A DNA stretch of 64,000 bases from contig NZ_CP023688.1 of NCBI RefSeq assembly GCF_008704655.1, positions 1,426,001-1,490,000 on the forward strand. Reading direction: 5' to 3'. How positions within the stretch are numbered: the stretch's first letter is position 1; each line of letters opens with the position of its first letter. Under the pieces are notes generated by a model, which was not told the DNA's origin, made no database searches, and was given only the letters and a program-made list of their open reading frames with translations. The DNA comes from Streptomyces rimosus. Its GTDB lineage: Bacteria > Actinomycetota > Actinomycetes > Streptomycetales > Streptomycetaceae. Both the position numbers and the translations under genes were made by a program. Of the stretch, positions 45,749 to 54,356 are shown piece after piece.

Positions 45749-46587
45749 AAGGCTGTCCCGTATGGGGTGGGGATTATCCGGTGAGGGCTGTGTTGTGGAG
45801 GCGGGCGATGCCCAGGATGGCCTGGTGAACGCCGCTGCCCTTGAGGCGGCAGTCCCGCAGGATCTTCCAGTTCTTCAGGCGGGACAGGGCGTGCTCGACG
45901 CGTGCGCGGGCCTTGCGGTGGACCTTGTTCTCGGCTTCCTGCTGCGGGCTCAGGGTTTCCTGCCCGCGTCGACGGCGGTGAGGAATGAGCAGGCCGGTGC
46001 CCTGATATCCGCCATCGGCGAGCACCGGAACGCCTCGACAGGCGATGTCGACACCCGACTCGGTGAAGGCCCGGCAGTCGTTACGGCTGCCGGGCAGGGG
46101 AGCGCCGACGGCCACGACCAGGCGGCTGTTGGCGTCGATGACGACCTGCAGGTTCGTCGAGTACCGGTAGTTCTTGCTGGAAGCGGCGACGCTGCGGTCC
46201 CGGGTGGGAATCAGGGTGCCGTCGACGATGTAGACGGTGTCCTCGCGCTTGCGGCGGGCCGGTGAGATCGCCAGCAGCGGCGCGAGGTGGTCCAGGATCC
46301 GGTCCGCGGCCGACTTGGAGATCCCGAACAGCGGCGCGACCTGCCGCAACGTGAGGTTCGTGCGCCAGTACGTGGCAACCAGTAACACCCGGTCCTCCAG
46401 CGGCAACCGCCACGGCCGGCCTCGCTGGACGTCACCGCCACGACGACGCACCAGCGCGACCAGGCGGTTGAACTGTGCCGGACTCAGCCCGGTGAACGGC
46501 TCGATCCACTTCGGATCGTCTGCTGACATCACCCCACCCATGCCCCGATCAACGTCCCAGCGGCCCCATCAGTTACGGGACAACTTT
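45749..46587 (-). mobile_element. IS5-type element, 839 bp, inserted in the IS701 terminal repeat
   Basis: Ends AAGGCTGTCCCGTA and, on the other strand, AAAGTTGTCCCGTA match at 12 of 14 bases. A TA is duplicated on each side (45747-45748 and 46588-46589). One intact transposase gene fills the element. Confidence 0.85.
45774..46541 (-). CDS. IS5-type DDE transposase (DDE_Tnp_4)
   Basis: A 255-residue transposase with an N-terminal helix-turn-helix (LTLRQVAPLFGISKSAADRIL) and a DDE core: YIVDGTLIP, VLADGGYQG and ARARVEHALSRLKNW. The arrangement is that of the HTH plus DDE_4 transposases common in Streptomyces IS5 relatives. The reading frame is complete, so this copy may be functional. Confidence 0.9.
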   Translation of the reverse strand: MGGVMSADDPKWIEPFTGLSPAQFNRLVALVRRRGGDVQRGRPWRLPLEDRVLLVATYWRTNLTLRQVAPLFGISKSAADRILDHLAPLLAISPARRKREDTVYIVDGTLIPTRDRSVAASSKNYRYSTNLQVVIDANSRLVVAVGAPLPGSRNDCRAFTESGVDIACRGVPVLADGGYQGTGLLIPHRRRRGQETLSPQQEAENKVHRKARARVEHALSRLKNWKILRDCRLKGSGVHQAILGIARLHNTALTG

Positions 46588-46631
46588 TAGCGGGCGGACG
46601 GTGCCCCGCGGGCCGGTTCCGGGATACCGCG

Positions 46632-47989
46632 TCAGTCGCGGACACGTCTGCGGTAGTGGCAGGCGCGGGCGATGGCCTGGTGGCGTCTGCGCCAACGGGA
46701 CCAGGTCAGTGCGCCGCCACCGCGGTGCGCCGGCCAGGGGCGGACAGCAGCCAGCAGACGCCGGACCTCTGCCACGGTGAGCGGGGCCAGGCCGGCTGTG
46801 TCGTTTCGGCCGCCCCCTTTTTGACCGCGGCCGCGGCCATGGCGGCGAGAAAGGCGTGCGCGAGCATGGCCAGGGTGATGTGCCGATACCAGCCTGGGTA
46901 GCGGCGCACTTCGTACTGGTCCAGGCCGCACTGGCCCTTGGCGGCCTGGAAGCACTCCTCGATCGCCCAGCGGGAGCCGGCGACACCGACCAGCCTTTCA
47001 ACGGCAGTGCCAACGGGCGCGTAGGCCAGGTAATAGGCGATCTCGTCGGGACGCCTGAGGCTGCGTCGGGCCAGCACCCACCGCTCGTGCGTGGGCGGAT
47101 CAGGGTCGAAGACGAGGTTGGCGGGCAGCTTCGCCGCGGCCCAGTCGTAGACGCGCGGTCCCTTGGCACCGTCGCCGCAGGACAAGATCTGCCAGGCGTC
47201 GTCCGGCGCATCGGCAATGACCTGGTCGATGCGCCAGATCCCGAACAGCGACTTCAGCTGCTGGGACTTGGGCACCGCGAGCACGTAGCCGACCTGGGCC
47301 TGCTCGAGCAGGTGACGAAAGCGCCACTCCTGCCCGTAAAGACTGTCGGCGGTCACCCAGGCGATCGGCAGCGACGAGGCCAGCGCCCGCAGGACCAGGG
47401 TGTGGGCCAGTTCCCCCTTGGTAGCGAAGCCACGCTCGGCGGGGATGCGGGCGGCCCGGCAGCGGTCCCCATCGTTCATCCACGACTTGGGCAGATACAG
47501 CTCCCGGTCCACCAGCGCCCGCCCCCGGCTGGAGGCATAGGCGGCGAAGACGCCGATCTGGCAGTTTTCGGTCCGTCCGGCCGTGCCGGAGTACTGCCGC
47601 TGCACCCCGGCCGAGACGGTGCCCTTCTTCACGAACCCGGTGTCGTCGACGATCAGGACGCCGCCCGGGGCGCCGAGCTTCTCGGCGACGTAACTCTGCA
47701 CGTCATCGCGGAGCTCGTCGGGGTCCCACCGGCTCCACGACAGCAGGTGCTGCAGGCCGTAGGGGCCGTTGTGACCGGCGTACTCGGCCAGCTGCCAGCT
47801 GTTCTTGCGGCTCACCGGGCCCAGCAGGCCCCGCACGTAATCCCGCATCCGACGCCGCACCTCGACCCGGCCGAACCTTCCGCTCACCCGCAAGAACAGG
47901 TCTTCGAGCTCGGCGCTCCAGCGTCCCGTGACAAAGTCCGCCATCATGCCCCGAGCCTGAGCGTTCCGCCCCGCTGTCCACGACGACAT
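46632..47989 (-). CDS. IS701-family transposase, frameshifted near 3-prime end
   Basis: A DDE transposase of the DUF4338/IS701 type: LIVDDTGFVKKG, VTADSLYGQ, and the catalytic Glu region RWAIEECFQAAKGQCGLDQYE. The main frame runs to 46706 (427 residues), but the family C-terminus (LTVAEVRRLL, WSRWRRRHQ, ACHYRRR) is in the -1 frame ending at 46632. The shift lies near AAAAAGGGGG (about 46790-46825). Either a programmed frameshift or recent decay. The start codon overlaps the inner edge of the right terminal repeat. Confidence 0.8.
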
Positions 47990-48081
47990 CCCGGAACCGG
48001 CCCGCGGGGCACCGTCCGCCCGCTAGGCTCGAAAGACCGCGTCTGACCAGCAGGAATGGTGAAGTCCCACTGGAGTACTAA

Positions 48082-48430
48082 GACGATGTCCTACGTGGTG
48101 AGGTGGACGGAGAAGCCGGTCTGGGGCGGGGAACATGGGGTTGGACCGTTCCGGGCGGGCTGTGGGAGGTCGCGGAGCCGCTGATCCCACCGGCGGGGAT
48201 GCGCCCGCAGGGCGGCGGATCGCCGGACACGCCTGATGAGACGCTGTCCGCCGCGATCATCCACGTCATGGTCAGCGACTGCTCCTGTCGGGCTTTGCCG
48301 CCGTGCTTCGGCATGCCGAAGCACGGCCCACACCGCCGCTTCCTGATCTGGTCCAGGGCCGGCGTCCGGGGCCACCTGCACCGGGCCGTGCTGCACCGGC
48401 CCGACAACGCCGGCCCCCTCGACGTCGCCC
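48082..48430 (+). pseudogene. decayed IS5-family transposase, left edge of composite element
   Basis: Encodes the N-terminal third of an IS5-type transposase (LWEVAEPLIP, DETLSAAIIHVMVS, CRALPPCFGMPKH, RRFLIWSRAGV, HLHRAVLHR) but loses similarity before the first catalytic aspartate. No in-frame start at the proper place remains. It supplies the left inverted end of the composite element. Confidence 0.7.
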
Positions 48431-48602
48431 GTGTCGGTCGTTCTGAGTCCGAGCCTCACGCCCCTACCGGCGGCGGTACCTCAACCTGCTCGCCGGAATG
48501 TGGGCGGAGGGGTATGGGGCGCCTGTCACCGGAGCCACCCGAGCACGCCCGTTGACCATGCTGCCGCACCACGAGACTCCGGGGTCCCCGGCAGAGTCGG
48601 CC

Positions 48603-49580
48603 TCAGGGCCGCAGGCCGCCGTAGTCCGTATGACGGTCGCGCCAGACGGAGTGCGGGTGGGGCTCGGTGGTGGAGTACGGCTCGTCCATGCGCAGTTCGA
48701 TCCAGACGGACGGTCCGTCGATGCGGACCAAGTCGCCTGTGCCGGTGAGGCGGGCGGAACCGGCGTAGGCGACCGTCGTCTCGTCGAGCTCCGCTTCGTA
48801 GCGAGCGAGGATACGGGCGGCGTTCGTGTCGTCCACGTCCTCCACCCAGGCACGGATCGCATCGAGTGCGAGGGCGCGTTGGCCGGCGGAGAAGTCCGCG
48901 ACGGCAATGCCCTCCCGGCGGGTGGGGAACGTCCAGTCACGGCCGGGGCGGAGCAGCAGGTCATCGAGGCGGTCCGGCAGTTCGGCCGCGCGCCACTGCG
49001 CGGGGTCGAGCGAGGCCAGCAGGGCGCGCAGGGCCTGGCGCTTGCGGCCCATCGGGTCATACGTGCGTCCCTGGTACGAGAAGGGGCGGCACGGTTCGAC
49101 GGCGCGGAACGACGGGGTGGCTCCGGTGAGCCGGCCGCCCTCGTAGGTGTTCGCGACGGCGAGGTGGTGGCCTCCGCACTGCAGTTGCCACCGGCCCTCA
49201 GCGGTCGGCTCGCCGAGGAAGGCGATACGGAAACCGGTGCGGCCGTAGCCATCGCCCATGCCGGTCGAGCGGAGATACTCGTCGGCGATGATGTGCTGCC
49301 TGACCTTGTCGGCGCCCCGGTCGGGTCCGGTGCCGAGCGCGGCTTCCAGGAGGCGCATCAGGGCCTCCCACTGGATGCCGGAGAGGGAGGCGAGGTTCAC
49401 GCCGAGCCGTCCGGAGCGGCCGAGCGACCACTGCGGGTAGGTGTGCCAGCGGCGCGCGTTGGCGAAGGTGTGCGGGTGCAGCAGGTCGGCGCGTTGTCTC
49501 CGGCCGAGGGAGGCTTGAAAGCTTTTGGCCGCTTCGAGGACTTTGGGGTACGGGTCGTCAGAGGCCGGCATTGGCGTCAT
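48603..49580 (-). CDS. DUF3500 family protein
   Basis: A 325-residue soluble protein of the DUF3500 family. Characteristic stretches are WHTYPQWSLGRSGRLGV-like (here split: RRWHTYPQW), ALMRLLEAALG, GWQLQCGGHHLAVANTYEGG-like (GRWQLQCGGHHLAVANT) and YDPMGRKRQALRALLASL. The function of the family is not established. AAAGGAAAG precedes ATG 49580. It lies 56 bases downstream of the efflux pump gene on the same strand, so both are probably one operon carried by the composite element. Confidence 0.8.
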   Translation of the reverse strand: MTPMPASDDPYPKVLEAAKSFQASLGRRQRADLLHPHTFANARRWHTYPQWSLGRSGRLGVNLASLSGIQWEALMRLLEAALGTGPDRGADKVRQHIIADEYLRSTGMGDGYGRTGFRIAFLGEPTAEGRWQLQCGGHHLAVANTYEGGRLTGATPSFRAVEPCRPFSYQGRTYDPMGRKRQALRALLASLDPAQWRAAELPDRLDDLLLRPGRDWTFPTRREGIAVADFSAGQRALALDAIRAWVEDVDDTNAARILARYEAELDETTVAYAGSARLTGTGDLVRIDGPSVWIELRMDEPYSTTEPHPHSVWRDRHTDYGGLRP

Positions 49581-49636
49581 GGTGCTTTCCTTTCGCTGGA
49601 GCGGTCGTGTCGGTGGCGCGGCTGCGCCGGCACGGT

Positions 49637-51148
49637 TCACGCGGTGTGCTGCCGTGTGCGGCGGGCGGCCCAGGTGGCCCCGGCGACCACGAGGACGCCG
49701 GCGCAGAAGGCGCTGACGGCGGCGACCCGGAGCGCCGCGTCCGCGCCGTCGACGTAGGCGGCGACGATGTCCGTGTGCCGGGCCGGCGCCTGGGCCAGTG
49801 CCTCGGCGACCGTGCGCGGTGCACTGTCCGCGCCGGTCACCGCGGCGGGCAGGTTCCGTGTGAATCCGGCGGTGAGCACCGTGCCCACGACGGCGACGCC
49901 GAGTGCGCTGCCGAGTTCGCGGGTGGCGGACTGCAGTCCGCCGGCGACGCCCGCCTGCTGGGGCGGCAGCCCCGCCGTGATCTCCTGGGTGAGGCAGGGC
50001 AGTGCCAGGGTGATGCCGATGCCGACGAGCACCAGCCAGCACGCGTACACGGCGTAGGGCTGTTCCGAGGCGGTCGAGAGGCCGAACAGGCCGCCCGTGG
50101 TGGCGAGGAACGCGGCGGCGAGGGTCACGGCGTGCCCGGCGCGGGCCACGAGGTGCCGCACGTACCGGGTGCCGAGCAGCAGGGGCAGTGTCATCGGCAG
50201 GATGCCGAGTCCGGCGCCGAGCACGCTGAAGCCGCGGCCGTACTGCAGCAGCGAGGCGTTGACGTAGAACAGGCCGAAGTTGGCGAAGAACGCGACCACC
50301 ATGCCGATGCTCGCCGTGGCCAGGAGGGGATTGCGGAAGAGCCGCGGGTCGAGCATGGGGTGGCGCACCCTCAGTTCGACGGCGAGCCACACGGCGGTCA
50401 GGGCGGCGCAGAGAGTGAACGCGGTGGCCACGAAAGCGCTCGTCCATCCGAGTTCGGGGCCCTCAATGATGCCGAGGAGGAGGGCGACGGCCGCCGCGAC
50501 GAAGAGAAGCGTGCCGACCGGGTCGAGCCCACGCTCATGACGGCTGCTGCGCGGCACGGCGGTCGCTGCCCAGAGCGCGCAGGCGAGCGCGACGAGCACG
50601 ACGGCGAGGAACAGTGTCCGCCATGACCCGCCGGTCAGGAGCGCTCCTCCCCCGACGTTGCCGACCAGGCCGCCGATGCCGCTCACGCCCGCCCACACCG
50701 CGAGTGCGCGGCCGCGGCGCTCGGCCGGTGTGGCGTGGATGAGGATGCCGACGCAGTTCGGCAGTACGAGTGCGGCGCCGATCCCGGTGAGCACCCGGCC
50801 GGCGAGCAGGATCGCGACGGTCGGCGCCAGGGCCGACAGCGCCGCTCCGGCGGCGACCGTGAACAGCCCCGTGAGCAGGACGCCCTTGCGTCCGAAACGG
50901 TCGCCGGCCGCGCCGCCGGGGATGACGAGGCAGGCGAAGACGACGACGTAGCCGTCCACGATCCAGAGCAGTTCGGACGAGGTGGGGTGCAGGTCGCCGG
51001 CCGCGAGCAGGGGGACCGCGAGGTTGATCGCGGCCACGAAACCGATCACGAGCGTGGTGCACGCGCTCACGCAGGCGAGGACGATGACGGCGCGGCGCGC
51101 GGCCGTCCTGCTGTCCTCGGGAGTGGTGGCGATGTCGGTGCGCAGCAT
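49637..51148 (-). CDS. DHA2-family MFS multidrug efflux transporter
   Basis: A 503-residue, 14-helix antiporter. Motif A is GGAAGDRFGRKGVLLTGL, and GIGAALVLPNCVGILIHATP plus GVSGIGGLVGNVGGGAL match the second and motif-C regions of QacA/EmrB-type exporters. It should confer resistance to an organic compound. AAGGAAGAAGA lies just before ATG 51148. Divergent from a TetR gene with a long operator palindrome between them, a classic ligand-inducible efflux pair, here carried as transposon cargo. Confidence 0.9.
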   Translation of the reverse strand: MLRTDIATTPEDSRTAARRAVIVLACVSACTTLVIGFVAAINLAVPLLAAGDLHPTSSELLWIVDGYVVVFACLVIPGGAAGDRFGRKGVLLTGLFTVAAGAALSALAPTVAILLAGRVLTGIGAALVLPNCVGILIHATPAERRGRALAVWAGVSGIGGLVGNVGGGALLTGGSWRTLFLAVVLVALACALWAATAVPRSSRHERGLDPVGTLLFVAAAVALLLGIIEGPELGWTSAFVATAFTLCAALTAVWLAVELRVRHPMLDPRLFRNPLLATASIGMVVAFFANFGLFYVNASLLQYGRGFSVLGAGLGILPMTLPLLLGTRYVRHLVARAGHAVTLAAAFLATTGGLFGLSTASEQPYAVYACWLVLVGIGITLALPCLTQEITAGLPPQQAGVAGGLQSATRELGSALGVAVVGTVLTAGFTRNLPAAVTGADSAPRTVAEALAQAPARHTDIVAAYVDGADAALRVAAVSAFCAGVLVVAGATWAARRTRQHTA

Positions 51149-51209
51149 TCTTCTTCCTTGAGCTTCCTGGGCATCTTGGGTTCCCGCGGTTTCCGGGGGC
51201 GCGACACCA

Positions 51210-51238
51210 CACATACGAGACAGTTTGTCTCCTATGTG
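51210..51238. promoter_or_regulatory. 29-bp TetR operator between efflux and regulator genes
   Basis: CACATACGAGAC and GTCTCCTATGTG are 12-base inverted arms with one mismatch around a 5-base centre. The site sits in the 113-bp gap between the divergent TetR and DHA2 genes and would allow one dimer pair to control both. Confidence 0.8.
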
Positions 51239-51261
51239 GTTGCGCGGGTACGCTTCGAGGC

Positions 51262-51870
51262 ATGGAGCAGCAGAGCGCCCGTCTCGGCCGGCCCCGGAGC
51301 GAGCGGGCACGCGCCGCCGTTCTCCACGCCGCCGACGATCTCCTCGTAGAGGTCGGTTATGCGGCGATGACCGTGAAGGGCATCGCCGACCGCGCGGGCG
51401 TGGGGCGGCAGACCGTGTACCGATGGTGGTCGACGAAGGCGGAGATCCTCCTGGAGGCCAGTGCCGACGACGCCCGCCAGGAGCTCGCAGTGGAGCCGAC
51501 GGGCGATCTCGTGGCCGAACTCGCCGCCTACCTCGACGCGTTGACGGTCTTCCTCACACGTTCACACGCGGGGGCGGCCTACCGCGCGCTGATCGGCGAG
51601 GCACAGCACGACCCGGCCGTCGCCGCCCTTCTGGCCGACCACGACGTCATCGGCGACAGTGCGCGCGTCATCCTCAGCCGCGCCCTGGGCGCGGACACCT
51701 GCCGCCGTACGCTCGACCAAGCGACGGCGTCCCTCATCGGGCCGGTGTTCTTCTGGCACTTCACCGGCCGCGATCCGGCACTTTTGGACACCGCCGCCCT
51801 CGCCGAGACCTGCGGCCGACAGCTCGCACGGCGGTCCGGGACGTCCGGGGGCGGCGGCAGCGCCGACTGA
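51262..51870 (+). CDS. TetR-family repressor of the efflux gene
   Basis: A 202-residue regulator. The helix-turn-helix region is RPRSERARAAVLHAADDLL, YAAMTVKGIADRAGVGRQTVYRWW and STKAEILLE (residues about 10-65). The C-terminal domain is of the TetR_C_16/33-like type (AYLDALTVFLTRSHAGAAYRALIGEA region). The ATG follows closely on the operator, and GAGGC precedes it by few bases. It most likely represses the divergent DHA2 pump and itself until a drug binds. Confidence 0.88.
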   Translation: MEQQSARLGRPRSERARAAVLHAADDLLVEVGYAAMTVKGIADRAGVGRQTVYRWWSTKAEILLEASADDARQELAVEPTGDLVAELAAYLDALTVFLTRSHAGAAYRALIGEAQHDPAVAALLADHDVIGDSARVILSRALGADTCRRTLDQATASLIGPVFFWHFTGRDPALLDTAALAETCGRQLARRSGTSGGGGSAD

Positions 51871-51983
51871 CGGCACAGGCGTCCGGGGTGTCGGCACTGC
51901 CTGCCCTGCCGCGTCGGCTGACGGGCCGTGGACGCCGCGGACTGTCGCGACCCACCAGCGGCCCGTCGTCGACGGTCGGCGCC

Positions 51984-52877
51984 TCAGCCGCCGTAGGCAC
52001 CGTCGAGGATGTCCTTGACCAGCGTCGGCCCGGTCGGCTTCCAGCCCAGCAGTTCGCGTGTGCGAGCGCTGGAGGCCGCCATCGGCGTGGCGAAGAAGCC
52101 GCCGACGAAGCCGAAGTGCTCGCCCGCGTCCTCGGGCGCGATGGAAGCCACGGGAAGACCGAGCGCCTCGCCCAGCGCCTCCGCGATGGCACGGGTGGTG
52201 ACCGACTCCTCGGCCACCGCGTGCAGCCGCGTCCCCGCCGGGGCGCGCTCGACGCCCAGCCGGATCAACCGCGCGGCGTCCACGCGGTGTACCGCCGACC
52301 ACTCCACCGAGCCGTCGCCGATGTAGCCGGACACACCCCTGTCGCGGGCGGCCTTGGCGAGGAAGGCCACGAAGCCCCAGTCCCCCGCGCCGTGCACCGA
52401 GGGCGCGAAGCGCACGATGACGCTCTTCACGCCCCGGCGGGTGTAGTCGAGTGCGAGATTCTCACTGCCTCCGCGCGACGCGCCGGGGCCGACGTCCGGC
52501 GAGGAATCCGTCTCCAGGGCGGCGCGCCCCTCGACGATGCCGGAGAGTCCGTTGGCGACCACGAAGGGCTTGTGGGTGCCTGTCAGGGCCTCGGCCATGG
52601 TCTCGACCGCGGCGCGCTCGGCGCGGTCGGACTCGGCGGGGTTGCCCCAGTCGTGCTTGTTGGCGAGGTGCACGACCGCGTCCGCCTCGGCTGCGCCGCG
52701 GCGCAGCACGTCGAGGTCGTCGAGGCCGCCGGGCAGCGGCGTCGCGCCCTTCGCCTCAAGAGTCGCCGCCGAGGTGTCCGACCGGGCCAGACCGACGACA
52801 CCGTGACCGGCAGCGAGCAGCTCGTCGACCGCCGCCGACCCGATCCAGCCCGTCGCACCAGTGACGAAGACGCGCAT
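51984..52877 (-). CDS. NAD-dependent epimerase/dehydratase family protein
   Basis: A 297-residue extended-SDR protein. The nucleotide motif is VTGATGWIGSAAV (residues about 4-16). The usual YxxxK is displaced: LALDYTRRGVKSVIVRF contains no clear catalytic Tyr-Lys pair, as in many NmrA/epimerase-like reductases from bacteria. The substrate is unknown. The start may be ATG 52877 or ATG 52886; ribosome sites are weak for both. A long inverted repeat lies 60 bases upstream. Cargo of the composite element. Confidence 0.8.
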   Translation of the reverse strand: MRVFVTGATGWIGSAAVDELLAAGHGVVGLARSDTSAATLEAKGATPLPGGLDDLDVLRRGAAEADAVVHLANKHDWGNPAESDRAERAAVETMAEALTGTHKPFVVANGLSGIVEGRAALETDSSPDVGPGASRGGSENLALDYTRRGVKSVIVRFAPSVHGAGDWGFVAFLAKAARDRGVSGYIGDGSVEWSAVHRVDAARLIRLGVERAPAGTRLHAVAEESVTTRAIAEALGEALGLPVASIAPEDAGEHFGFVGGFFATPMAASSARTRELLGWKPTGPTLVKDILDGAYGG

Positions 52878-52938
52878 GATGACCATCCATTTCCGCCCGG
52901 GGGCGTCGCAACGCATGATCCCCGGGACACTTTCGATT

Positions 52939-52979
52939 CACCGTGCACCGAAACGGTAGCATGGAAACGGTACACGGTG
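52939..52979. promoter_or_regulatory. inverted repeat upstream of epimerase gene
   Basis: CACCGTGCACCG and CGGTACACGGTG are 12-base arms with one mismatch around a 17-base spacer; the spacer contains a second pair of AAACGG words in direct orientation. It is a plausible regulator site for the epimerase gene. Confidence 0.55.
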
Positions 52980-53398
52980 TCTCGAAAGGAGGGCGGGGGT
53001 CGGGCCGGCCCGCCTCCCCGGAGGCTCGGTCCCCGTGACCTCGGTGTCGCGCAGCTGCGCCGCACCCTCCGGGCAGCCTTGTCAGCCGGAGTTGCTTGAG
53101 GCGCTTCCGCAGGGGTGGGGCTGCAGCGCCAACTACCCCCGGGGCCCGTCAGCTGAGTGGTACGACGTGGGCATACGTGAGCGGGTCCGGGACACGCGGC
53201 CCCTGACACAACGACGACCCGCTGCTGCCCAAGGACGAGCGCACCTGGTCCGGCCGGCGCGGGCACCGGAAGGTCACCCATTACACCGTGGCCGAGAAGA
53301 CCACCCGCTCCAAAGCCGTGTCGCTCTACTTCCAGGGCATGGACGGCGACCAACTCGCCGACGGCGACCGGTCGGTGACCCTGGCCCCGCTCAGCAGC
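52980..53398 (+). other. remnant DNA inside composite element, no intact gene
   Basis: A coding-like frame from about 53216 to 53400 encodes DDPLLPKDERTWSGRRGHRK, then VTHYTVAEKTTRSKAVSLYF and QGMDGDQLADGDRSV, with lysine and tyrosine content unlike random frames here, but it has no start codon in place and runs into the IS remnant. I cannot assign it. Confidence 0.4.
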
Positions 53399-53539
53399 CC
53401 GGCGATCCGCCGCCCTGCGGGCGCACCCACGCCGGTGGGATCAGCGGCTCCGCGACCTCCCACAGCCCGCCCGGAACGGTCCAACCGTCCCCCGCCCCAT
53501 ACCGGCTCCTACGTCCACCTCACCACGTAGGGCATCGTC
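53399..53539 (-). pseudogene. IS5-type remnant, right edge of composite element
   Basis: Reverse complement of the left edge of the element, ending GACGATG at the TAA duplication. Contains only the start of the transposase gene (LWEVAEPLIPPA equivalent), cut off after about 140 bases. Confidence 0.75.
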
Positions 53540-53600
53540 TAAGTCTCCCGTACCGCCGCAGAGAGCTGAGTCCCCGTCCGGCCGCTGCCACGATGGCGGG

Positions 53601-54356
53601 ATGGACGCCAAAAAGACCACGGACGCCGCGCACGCCACGGACACCAAGAGCGTCATGGACCTCCCCCGGGCGGTGCGCCGCCTGGACCTCGGCTACTTCG
53701 TTCGTCCCGCGTCGGAGGCCGGGGGATCGGAGCCGCGGGTGGAACCGGTGCTCGCCTATCTGGTGCGGCACGATGCCGGGCTGCTGCTGTTCGATACGGG
53801 CATCGGCGCGGCCGACCCGGAGACCGAGGCGCACTACCGGCCGCGGCGCAGGCCCCTGGAAGCGGCGCTGGCCGAGGCAGGGCACCGGCTCGCGGATGTC
53901 TCCCTGGTGGTCAACTGCCATCTGCACTTCGACCACTGCGGCGGCAATCCCCTGCTGGCCGGCAAACCCGTTCTCGTGCAGGCGACGGAACTGGCCTTGG
54001 CCCGCCAGGAGGGATACACGGTGGACGCGCTGGTCGACTTCCCGGGTGCCGTGTACGAGGAGCTGCACGGCGAGGCCGAGGTGTGGCCCGGTGTGCACAT
54101 CATCCCGACGCCGGGCCACACCGCGGGGCACCAGTCGTTGGTCGTACGCCGGCCGGACGGCACCGTCGTCCTGGCGGGCCAGGCGCGTGATTTCGCCTCG
54201 GAGTTCGCTTCGGACCAGCTGGCCCGGCAGGCCGCCCTCGACGGTGTCGGCGCCCCGCTGCCCGGCCACCCGCCGTGGCTGGAGCGGCTGAACGAGTTCG
54301 ATCCGCGGCGGGTGCTGTTCGCCCATGACTGTTCGGTGTGGGAACCGGGTCGGTAG
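53601..54356 (+). CDS. metallo-beta-lactamase-fold hydrolase, N-acyl-homoserine-lactonase-like
   Basis: A 251-residue MBL-fold enzyme. The metal motif HLHFDH (H107, H109, D111, H112) and H173 in TPGHTAGHQS match AHL lactonases of the AiiA group. The bridging aspartate expected in the next motif is Q194 in LAGQARDF, an odd replacement. It may open acyl-homoserine or other lactone rings. CACGAT lies 6 bases before ATG 53601, suggesting a leaderless transcript. Before the mobile block entered, it lay just behind the DeoR gene, so it may have been part of the sugar operon. Confidence 0.78.
   Translation: MDAKKTTDAAHATDTKSVMDLPRAVRRLDLGYFVRPASEAGGSEPRVEPVLAYLVRHDAGLLLFDTGIGAADPETEAHYRPRRRPLEAALAEAGHRLADVSLVVNCHLHFDHCGGNPLLAGKPVLVQATELALARQEGYTVDALVDFPGAVYEELHGEAEVWPGVHIIPTPGHTAGHQSLVVRRPDGTVVLAGQARDFASEFASDQLARQAALDGVGAPLPGHPPWLERLNEFDPRRVLFAHDCSVWEPGR

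Larger units (their letters stand above)
45695..48077 (-). mobile_element. IS701-family element with 90-bp terminal inverted repeats, interrupted
   Basis: The right end (48077-47988) and the left end (45695-45748 joined to 46590-46625) are perfect 90-base inverted repeats beginning TACTCCAGTGGG. The left repeat is contiguous only after removing an IS5-type element, so that element came later. CTAAG is duplicated at both ends (48078-48082; on the left it is itself split by the 858-bp IS). Net length is about 1.54 kb. Confidence 0.85.
48082..53539. mobile_element. 5.46-kb composite transposon-like element with efflux cargo
   Basis: The two outer edges are inverted copies of one sequence beginning GACGATG and continuing CCTACGTGGTGAGGTGGACG; about 140 bases are highly similar (48082 onward and 53539-53399 reversed). 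TAA flanks both sides (48079-48081 and 53540-53542), as left by IS5-type transposition. Inside are a DUF3500 gene, a DHA2 efflux gene, its TetR gene and an epimerase gene. Without the whole mobile block DeoR would end 58 bases before the lactonase-like gene. Confidence 0.75.

Noticed and set aside
51225..53099. Long plus-strand open frame opposite the epimerase and through the IS remnant region
   Set aside because: Arginine/proline-rich composition of an antisense GC-rich frame; the epimerase on the other strand explains the sequence.
44829..53542. Integrative conjugative element or prophage
   Set aside because: No integrase, excisionase, replication, transfer or phage structural genes; target duplications and inverted ends show transposition only.
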